Assembly (NCBI GenBank): GCA_046714215.1
Contig: JBKKBM010000048.1
Coordinates: 1 to 14,925 of the forward strand
DNA length: 14,925 nt
Direction of reading: 5' to 3'
DNA from: DATLCI01 sp046714215
GTDB taxonomy: Bacteria > Acidobacteriota > Terriglobia > Terriglobales > Acidobacteriaceae
A model generated the notes under the pieces. The model did no database searches. It had not been told where the DNA came from and saw only the letters and a program-made list of their open reading frames with translations. Below, piece by piece: positions 1 through 6,579 of this stretch. A program made the position numbers and the translations under genes. Position 1 is the stretch's first letter. Every line of letters begins with the position of its first letter.

Positions 1-1
1 C

Positions 2-1078
2 ATGATCGCCATGATCGAGGCCGATGGAAAGAATCATAAGCTGCTGACGACCGAATACGCCGACATCACCGGTTTGGCATGGGGCCCGGGCAGCCGCGAG
101 ATCTGGTACGGAGCGAGCGACAGCGGCATCTCCGCCTCGCTGTATGCGGTCACGCCGTCCGGAAGGATTCGCAGCATCGAACGCGCCCCCGGCAGCCTCC
201 ACCTGTTTGACATCAATCAGAGCGGAGATGTACTGGTGGCGCATTATGCCAAACGCCGTGAAGTCTTCGCTAAGGGGCCGGGCTTTGACAAATACGTGGA
301 ACTCTCCGTCTTTGATTATTCCATCCCCGCAGCTATCACCCAGGATGGCCGCCAGGCGGTTGTGATTGAAGAAGGCGAGGGCGGAGGTCCGCGTTATTCC
401 CTCTTCTTGCGTAATACGGATGGCTCGCCCCCCGTGCGCTTGGGCGAAGGCGTGGCCCATGACATCTCGCCGGATGGAAAATGGGTCGCCGGTGGCACCA
501 TCACCGTACCCTCGCCGCTCATCCTCTTTCCCACGGGTGCGGGTGAGGCCAGGACCTTCCTGAACAATGGGATGAACCACCAGAACGCGCGGTTCTTCCA
601 GGATGGCAAACGCCTCTTCCTCACTGCCCGGGAAAAAGGGAAGGGCGCCAGGAATTGGATCATGAACGTAGACGGCAGCGGACTCCGTTCTATCACGGCA
701 GAAAACGAGACCGGGGTGCTCGGGCAGGATGCGACCGACATCCTCATCATTCGGGAGGGCTCCCTTTATTCCAAGAACATCGAGACCGGTCAGGAGAGGA
801 AGCTGAGAGACGCTCTACCCTTCGAGGGCTTGGCCTTCTTTAACTGGAGCGACAAAAAGGGAAAAGCATATTTTGGCAGCCGGGAGAACACCGTGCTGAC
901 TATCTGGGAAGTTGACCTGGAAAAGGGGAGCAAGACGCCCCTCCATCGGCTCAGTGCCAGCGATAGCGCCGGTGCCCTGCCCCTGCCTGATGTGGTCATT
1001 ACGCGCGACGGGAAACATTTTGTCTTCTCCGCGGATCGCCGTAATTCTGACCTCTATCTCTTGAAGGGCGCGCAATAA
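2..1078 (+). CDS. C-terminal TolB/PD40-type propeller domain, probably of a receptor Ser/Thr kinase (5' truncated)
   Basis: The reading frame is open from the left edge, and its first ATG at base 2 is probably internal, so the gene's start lies outside the window. The 358 visible residues form a beta-propeller-like chain with PD40/WD40-like motifs: S-P-D-G-K-W near residue 157, Q-D-G-K-R-L near 201 and T-R-D-G-K-H-F near 333. The segment E-G-E-G-G-G-P-R-Y-S, followed by L-R-N-T-D-G-S-P-P-V-R-L-G-E-G, is characteristic, as I remember it, of the periplasmic sensor half of acidobacterial PknB-like kinases. The C-terminus (N-S-D-L-Y-L-L) also fits that class. No kinase domain is visible, so the kinase assignment is inference, supported by two complete kinase-propeller genes directly downstream. 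A winged-helix-propeller fusion or a stand-alone TolB-like protein remains possible. The likely role is ligand or protein sensing outside the inner membrane. Confidence 0.7.
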   Translation: MIAMIEADGKNHKLLTTEYADITGLAWGPGSREIWYGASDSGISASLYAVTPSGRIRSIERAPGSLHLFDINQSGDVLVAHYAKRREVFAKGPGFDKYVELSVFDYSIPAAITQDGRQAVVIEEGEGGGPRYSLFLRNTDGSPPVRLGEGVAHDISPDGKWVAGGTITVPSPLILFPTGAGEARTFLNNGMNHQNARFFQDGKRLFLTAREKGKGARNWIMNVDGSGLRSITAENETGVLGQDATDILIIREGSLYSKNIETGQERKLRDALPFEGLAFFNWSDKKGKAYFGSRENTVLTIWEVDLEKGSKTPLHRLSASDSAGALPLPDVVITRDGKHFVFSADRRNSDLYLLKGAQ

Positions 1079-1091
1079 ATTCATTCCGGAC

Positions 1092-1097
1092 TATAAT
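1092..1097 (+). promoter_or_regulatory. Candidate -10 box (TATAAT) just upstream of the first complete kinase gene
   Basis: A perfect TATAAT lies in the 31-base gap before the ATG at 1110. Transcription starting about 7 bases downstream would leave a leader of roughly 6 bases. No Shine-Dalgarno sequence is present (the bases before the ATG are pyrimidine-rich), which fits a near-leaderless mRNA. No convincing -35 element lies at 16-18 bases, so this is a candidate only. Confidence 0.4.
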
Positions 1098-1109
1098 CCA
1101 CCCTTCCCC

Positions 1110-3752
1110 ATGAGTCTGACTCCCGGAACCAAATTAGGGCCTTATGAGATCGTTGCCGCCGTGGGCGCGGGCGGCATGGGCGAAGTCTATAAGGCGCGCG
1201 ACACCCGCCTGGAGCGCGAAGTCGCGATCAAAGTGCTGCCTTCCCATCTCTCCACGAATCCCGACCTGAGACAGCGCTTCGAGCGTGAGGCCCGCGCCAT
1301 CTCGTCCCTGAATCATCCCCACATCTGCACGCTGCATGACATCGGCCACGAAGGCGACATCGATTATCTGGTACTCGAATACCTCGAGGGCGAGACGTTG
1401 GCGAAGCGACTGGAGAGGGGGCCGCTCCCTCTGCCGGAGTTGTTGAAGACGGCCAGCCAGATCGCCGATGGTCTGGAAAAAGCTCACCGCAGCGGCATCG
1501 TGCATCGCGATCTGAAGCCGGGCAATGTGATGCTGGAGAGATCCGGCGCTAAATTGCTGGACTTTGGCTTGGCCAAAGCGCGGGCGGCCAGCGTGGGAGC
1601 CGCATCCGGTGCGCCGCCTTCTTTCGCCGCCGCCCTTACGGTGGAGCAGGCTGCCTCCCCGCTGACGACGGCCGGGACTGTCGTCGGCACCATCCAGTAC
1701 ATGAGTCCGGAGCAGGTGGAAGGGCGTGAAGCCGATCCCCGTTCCGACATTTTTTCCCTGGGCGCCATGCTCTACGAGATGGCGACGGGGAAACGCGCGT
1801 TTCCGGGGAAGAGTCAACTTAGCGTTGCCAGCGCCATCCTGGAAAAAGTTCCCGAACCCATCAGCTCCATCCAACCATTAAGTCCGCCGGAGTTGGAGCG
1901 GCTGATCAGCGCGTGCCTGGAGAAAGATCCCGAAGAGCGGATCCAGACTGCCCATGATGTGAAACTGCAATTGCGGTGGCTCAGTGAGGGCGGCGGAAGA
2001 CAAGCATCAACTCTGCAAGCGGCGCAGGGGAAAGGCAAGCAGGCGGCGTGGTTCGCCATTCCGGTCCTGGCGCTGCTGGTGCTGGCGGGATTCGGAGTGA
2101 ACGCGCTGCGGCACCGTCCCATTCCCGCGATGACGGTCCGAGCAAATATTCTCGCACCTGACAAAAAAGTCATAGAAGACGTGCAATTCTCTCCCGACGG
2201 TGCTTGGATCGCGCTCGTTCTGGGGGTGGAGGCCACTCCGGAACAGCAGATCTGGGTGCGCCGCTTGGATCAAGAGTCCGCCCGGCCGATTGAAGCCGCC
2301 GATAAAGGGGAAGAGCCGTTCTGGGCGCCAGGCGCCGAATCCCTGGCGTTTTTTGTCGACGGCAAGTTGAAACGCGCCGACTTGGCCGGCGGTCCTGCGC
2401 TGACCATCTGCGAGGCCTCCACCCGGGGCAGCGGCACCTGGGGGAGCCGGGGTGAGGTCCTCTTCTCTGCGCGCCGCGCGGGCAAGATCTTCCGCGTGCC
2501 CGCCAGTGGAGGAACCCCGCAGCTGATCCCGATGGAAGAAGGGTGGCATGCGGACCGGCCGTTCTTCCTGGCCGATGGCGACCACTTTCTGTATCAGGGC
2601 TTCGACCGCAGCCAGGCGGGCACGGAACAAGGGATCTACGTAACCTCATTGTCGGGAGGACGCGGGAGATTGGTGACCAAGAGCGCGTCTGGACCCCGGT
2701 ACGCCGCTGGGCATCTTTTCTTCGTGCGCGGTGGCGCGCTGATGATGCAGAAGTTCGACCCCCAAAGCTTGGTTGTCGAAGGTCAGCCCGTTCCGATCGC
2801 GGAGCGGATCGCCGAGAACCAATGGGGTGTTCCCACTTACTCCGTTTCCGATTCCAACCTGGCTTATCTGGGGCAGGGAACCGCCGCGGGCGCCTCGCTC
2901 GCCTGGTATGACCGCGAGGGGCGGCCGCTTTCGCAGGTAGGCGGGACGGATGTTTACTACAGTCCATCGTTATCCCGGGATGGTAAACGTCTGGCCGTGG
3001 ACGTGGGGCGCGTTCCGGACATCTGGATCTACGACCTGGATCGCCCTACGCGCACCCGTTTCACATTTGGGTCCGAACCGGACTGGGCGCCAGTGTGGGC
3101 GCCCGACGGAAAGCGTTTGGTGTTCACCGCTGGTACTGCGGAGCGCAACCGGTACAAGCTCTACATCAAGAATGCCAGCGGGGTCGGGAATGCGGAGCTG
3201 TTGACCGAGAGTACGGCAGAGATCACCCCCTATAGCTGGTCGCCGGATGGGAAATATCTGTTGTATGGGATTTCCGAGTCGGGTTCAGAAGACATCTGGA
3301 TGATACCCCTGGAGGGCGACCATAAGCCGGGACCCTTCCTGAACGGGCCCTATCTGGAGCGTGAACCGGTTTTTTCTTTCGACGGAAAATGGGTTGCTTA
3401 TCTCTCCACTGAGTCCGGCGAGGAAGAGGTCTATGTGACTGATTTCCCGGGACGACGCGGCAAATGGCAAGTTTCGCTGGGCAACGGAGACCGGCCTCGT
3501 TGGAACGAGAATGGCCGCGAGATCTTCTATCTTTCCAATACCGACGGTTTGATGGCGGTTCCCGTGGAACCTCTGGGCGATGAGATGCGGATCGGGAATG
3601 TGCGCCAACTTTTTCAAACCCGACCACGCCGTCCGGGCAGCATCTATCAAGCCACGCCGGATGGGAAACGCTTTCTGGTGGTGGAGCGTGGGGAGTCTAG
3701 CTCGGCACCGGCTTCCCTCGTGCTGAACTGGAAGCCGCTACAATCGAACTGA
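1110..3752 (+). CDS. Receptor-type serine/threonine protein kinase with TolB/PD40 periplasmic sensor domain
   Basis: An 880-residue membrane-spanning kinase. The cytoplasmic Hanks-type domain (about 12-290) has the glycine-rich loop G-A-G-G-M-G-E-V (19-26), the ATP-anchoring lysine in V-A-I-K (K41), the helix-C glutamate E60, the catalytic loop H-R-D-L-K-P-G-N (D134, K136, N139), D-F-G (151-153) and S-P-E (199-201, in place of APE). As an RD kinase with a long Thr/Ser-rich activation segment (154-198), it is probably activated by autophosphorylation. One transmembrane helix follows at about 312-333. The remaining ~545 residues should be periplasmic and carry PD40/TolB propeller blades, with S-P-D-G or variants near 361, 621, 664, 711, 756 and 849. 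Substrates and ligand are unknown. The start is supported by M-S-L-T-P-G-T-K-L-G-P-Y-E, which matches the paralogue downstream. It lies 31 bases after the truncated propeller gene and 51 before its paralogue. All key catalytic residues are intact. Confidence 0.93.
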   Translation: MSLTPGTKLGPYEIVAAVGAGGMGEVYKARDTRLEREVAIKVLPSHLSTNPDLRQRFEREARAISSLNHPHICTLHDIGHEGDIDYLVLEYLEGETLAKRLERGPLPLPELLKTASQIADGLEKAHRSGIVHRDLKPGNVMLERSGAKLLDFGLAKARAASVGAASGAPPSFAAALTVEQAASPLTTAGTVVGTIQYMSPEQVEGREADPRSDIFSLGAMLYEMATGKRAFPGKSQLSVASAILEKVPEPISSIQPLSPPELERLISACLEKDPEERIQTAHDVKLQLRWLSEGGGRQASTLQAAQGKGKQAAWFAIPVLALLVLAGFGVNALRHRPIPAMTVRANILAPDKKVIEDVQFSPDGAWIALVLGVEATPEQQIWVRRLDQESARPIEAADKGEEPFWAPGAESLAFFVDGKLKRADLAGGPALTICEASTRGSGTWGSRGEVLFSARRAGKIFRVPASGGTPQLIPMEEGWHADRPFFLADGDHFLYQGFDRSQAGTEQGIYVTSLSGGRGRLVTKSASGPRYAAGHLFFVRGGALMMQKFDPQSLVVEGQPVPIAERIAENQWGVPTYSVSDSNLAYLGQGTAAGASLAWYDREGRPLSQVGGTDVYYSPSLSRDGKRLAVDVGRVPDIWIYDLDRPTRTRFTFGSEPDWAPVWAPDGKRLVFTAGTAERNRYKLYIKNASGVGNAELLTESTAEITPYSWSPDGKYLLYGISESGSEDIWMIPLEGDHKPGPFLNGPYLEREPVFSFDGKWVAYLSTESGEEEVYVTDFPGRRGKWQVSLGNGDRPRWNENGREIFYLSNTDGLMAVPVEPLGDEMRIGNVRQLFQTRPRRPGSIYQATPDGKRFLVVERGESSSAPASLVLNWKPLQSN

Positions 3753-3803
3753 GGTTGCTGTAGAACGTATTCGCGCTTTGCAGATCGAGGGTCAAAGATT
3801 TAC

Positions 3804-6518
3804 ATGGGGCTTTCTCCGGGAACCAAACTAGGGCCGTACGAGATCATCGCCGCCGTCGGCGCGGGTGGTATGGGTGAGGTCTACAAAGCGCGCGACACGC
3901 GGCTGGAGCGCGAAGTCGCCATCAAAGTCCTGCCGGCGCATCTTTCCAGGAATCCTGACCTGAAACAGCGCTTCGACCGCGAAGCCAAGACCATTTCCTC
4001 GCTCAACCACCCGCACATCTGCACCCTGCATGACATCGGCCAGGAAGGCGACATCGATTACCTGGTGCTCGAATACCTTGAGGGTGAGACGTTATCCAAG
4101 CGCCTCGAGAAAGGCGCGCTCCCGGTCCCCGAGTTGCTGAGGACCGCCATCCAGATCGCCGACGGTCTGGACCGAGCCCACCGCAGCGGCATCGTGCATC
4201 GCGATTTGAAGCCGGGCAACATCGTGTTGACCAAGGGCGGAGCCAAGCTTCTCGATTTCGGTCTGGCGAAGCCGAACGTCTCCGTGATGGGAATGTCCGC
4301 CACGGCAATCAGCGCCGCGGCAACGCTTACGTCGCCGGCTTCGCCTATCACGCAGGAAGGCATGGTCGTGGGGACGTATCAGTACATGTCTCCAGAACAG
4401 CTCGAGGGCAAAGAAGCGGATTCCCGCAGTGACATCTTCGCGTTCGGCGCGGTCATGTATGAGATGGCGACTGGGAAACGGGCATTCGATGGCAAGTCGA
4501 GCATCAGCGTGATGTCCGCCATCCTGGAGAAGGAGCCCGAGCCCATCAGCGCGACCCATCCGCTGGCGCCTACGGCGCTGGATCACATTGTGCAGCGGGC
4601 ACTGGCCAAAGATCCGGAAGAGCGCTGGCAGGCTGCGGGCGACATCAAGGGTGAGTTGCAGTGGCTGAGTGGACAATCCGGCACGGGTCTAGCGCCCGCG
4701 CTCAAGATTCTACCTATATCAAAGATCAACGGCCTGCGCATCGCCGCCATCGTGGCGGTTGGGATGGTGCTGACATTTGCTGCGGGGTGGTTGCTGCGCC
4801 CCGCGCCTGTCACCCCGATGATCCGCGCCGTGATCACGCCGCCCGACAAGATCAACTTCGACCTGAAGGGCGATTTTGCCGGGCCGCCAGTGATATCGCC
4901 CGATGGACAGATGGTCGCCTTCGCTGCGCATGGCGAGAACAGCTTCAAGGCCATCTGGGTGCGGCCCCTGCACTCCATGTCGGCCCAACGCCTGGTAGGT
5001 ACGGAAGGCTGCTCGTTCCCCTTCTGGTCACCGGACAGCAAGTGGATCGGCTTCTTTGCCGAGGGCAAGCTGAAGAAGATTGCGGTCAATGGCGGCCCGG
5101 CGATGACGCTCGTCGACGCCGGGAACCCCCGCGGCGGCACTTGGAGCAAGGACGATGTGATCCTTTACGCGCCCAACTTCCAAGGGGGACTATTGCGCGT
5201 GAGTGCGAGGGGCGGCACGGCCACGGAGGCGACCAAGCTTGCTGGATCGCAGACCACGCATCGCTGGCCTTTCTTCCTGCCTGACGGAAAACACTTTGTG
5301 TACCTGGCCACCAGTCACAGTGGTACCGCCGATTCCGCGCTGGGCACCTACTATGCCTCACTCGATGGTAGAACGAACCGCCTGGTCATGCCCAGCGACA
5401 GCGGTGCGCAATTTGGCAACGGGTACCTGTTTTTCCACGTTGGGTCCGCCCTGATGGCCCAGCCCTTCAATGCCGGCAAGGGCGAACTTCAGGGAGAGGC
5501 CGCGGCCATCGTTGACCGGGTGCAGCACGATGCCGGGGTCTGGCGCACGCTCTTCGCGGTGGCGGGCAACGGTAGTCTGATCTATCAGGCCGGCGATTCC
5601 GGCAGCCTCGGCTCCGAACTGACCTGGGTGGATCGAACCGGAAAGAAGCTAGGCAAGGTTGGCGAACGTGAACTGTATATTGATCCTCGCCTCTCGCCCG
5701 ATGGCACCATGCTGGCCGTGACCCGCGGCGACCCGCTACAAGATATTTGGACCATCGACCTGCGGCGCAACGTGAATACCCGGCTCACCTTCGGCAGCTC
5801 TACGCACCTCACGCCCTCCTGGTCTCCGGATGGAAAGCATGTCGCCTATTCCGTGGGCTCGCAGAACCAGGTTGGCCATTGCATCCGTTATCGTCTGGCA
5901 AACGGCGGAGGAGAAGAGATCAACGTTGGGGATGAAGCTTTGGCGGGAGGCTCTGGCCGAAGGGGAAACAGCACCTGCACAAGTCCGCAATGGTCGCCGG
6001 ACGGACGCTACCTGTTGTTTGTCCGCGGCAGCGGTCCTGGCAGCGCCGCTATTTACGGGATCGACATGCAGGGAGACAAGAAAGCATTTTTGGTGCAGGC
6101 CCCGGAGAACCCGAGCGCCAGCATCATTGAATTGCGCTTCTCCCCGAATGGACGCTGGATTGGCTACACCTCGAACGAGTCTGGCCGGCTGGAAGTCTAC
6201 GTGACCCGCTTCAATGGGCCCAAAGGCAGATGGCAGGTCTCGACCAATGCCGGCAGCTTTCCCAGCTGGCGGCGCGATGGCAAGGAGTTGTACTTCATGA
6301 ATCCCCAGGGGGCGATCTTTGCCGTGCCTATTCTGGAGACTGGCGAATCCATACACGTGGGAAGCCCGACGCAACTATTCCAGGCCAATGTGAGTGCGGT
6401 GGGCGTTTCCTACGATGTCACCGCCGACGGCAAACGTTTCCTCGTTAATATTTCCCCCGAACAAGAACAGACCGCGCTGGTCCTGGTGACCAACTGGATG
6501 GCGGAACTCAAGAAGTAG
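3804..6518 (+). CDS. Receptor-type serine/threonine protein kinase with TolB/PD40 periplasmic sensor domain (tandem paralogue)
   Basis: A 904-residue paralogue of the preceding gene with the same plan. The kinase domain (about 12-290) has G-A-G-G-M-G-E-V (19-26), K41, E60, H-R-D-L-K-P-G-N (D134, K136, N139), D-F-G (151-153) and S-P-E (196-198). One transmembrane helix lies at about 311-331, followed by a periplasmic PD40/TolB propeller with D-G-K-type motifs near 365, 409, 492, 631, 674, 731, 780, 823 and 873. The first 150 residues differ from the upstream kinase at about 24 positions by eye (roughly 84% identical). The sensor halves align colinearly but are far less similar, so the two probably read different signals. 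The sensor holds cysteines at 403, 693 and 725, which are not evident at equivalent places in the other kinase. A weak GAGGG ribosome binding site lies about 12 bases upstream of the ATG at 3804. Substrates are unknown. Confidence 0.93.
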   Translation: MGLSPGTKLGPYEIIAAVGAGGMGEVYKARDTRLEREVAIKVLPAHLSRNPDLKQRFDREAKTISSLNHPHICTLHDIGQEGDIDYLVLEYLEGETLSKRLEKGALPVPELLRTAIQIADGLDRAHRSGIVHRDLKPGNIVLTKGGAKLLDFGLAKPNVSVMGMSATAISAAATLTSPASPITQEGMVVGTYQYMSPEQLEGKEADSRSDIFAFGAVMYEMATGKRAFDGKSSISVMSAILEKEPEPISATHPLAPTALDHIVQRALAKDPEERWQAAGDIKGELQWLSGQSGTGLAPALKILPISKINGLRIAAIVAVGMVLTFAAGWLLRPAPVTPMIRAVITPPDKINFDLKGDFAGPPVISPDGQMVAFAAHGENSFKAIWVRPLHSMSAQRLVGTEGCSFPFWSPDSKWIGFFAEGKLKKIAVNGGPAMTLVDAGNPRGGTWSKDDVILYAPNFQGGLLRVSARGGTATEATKLAGSQTTHRWPFFLPDGKHFVYLATSHSGTADSALGTYYASLDGRTNRLVMPSDSGAQFGNGYLFFHVGSALMAQPFNAGKGELQGEAAAIVDRVQHDAGVWRTLFAVAGNGSLIYQAGDSGSLGSELTWVDRTGKKLGKVGERELYIDPRLSPDGTMLAVTRGDPLQDIWTIDLRRNVNTRLTFGSSTHLTPSWSPDGKHVAYSVGSQNQVGHCIRYRLANGGGEEINVGDEALAGGSGRRGNSTCTSPQWSPDGRYLLFVRGSGPGSAAIYGIDMQGDKKAFLVQAPENPSASIIELRFSPNGRWIGYTSNESGRLEVYVTRFNGPKGRWQVSTNAGSFPSWRRDGKELYFMNPQGAIFAVPILETGESIHVGSPTQLFQANVSAVGVSYDVTADGKRFLVNISPEQEQTALVLVTNWMAELKK

Positions 6519-6579
6519 CCGTCATATATGATGTGAGGTCTTCTTCGTTACGCGCTTGAACGCCGCTTCCTTTCAAATA

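Noticed and set aside
2170..2967. Long open frames on the minus strand within the kinase genes, and similar long antisense frames in the peptidase and membrane-protein genes.
   Set aside because: They are Arg/Pro/Ala-rich, lack recognisable domains and lie wholly inside well-supported genes. Such frames are expected in GC-rich coding DNA.
1110..4260. Recent gene conversion homogenising the two kinase domains.
   Set aside because: Third codon positions differ often between the two genes even where the protein is identical, as in the glycine-loop and V-A-I-K region. This points to an older duplication held together by selection on the protein.
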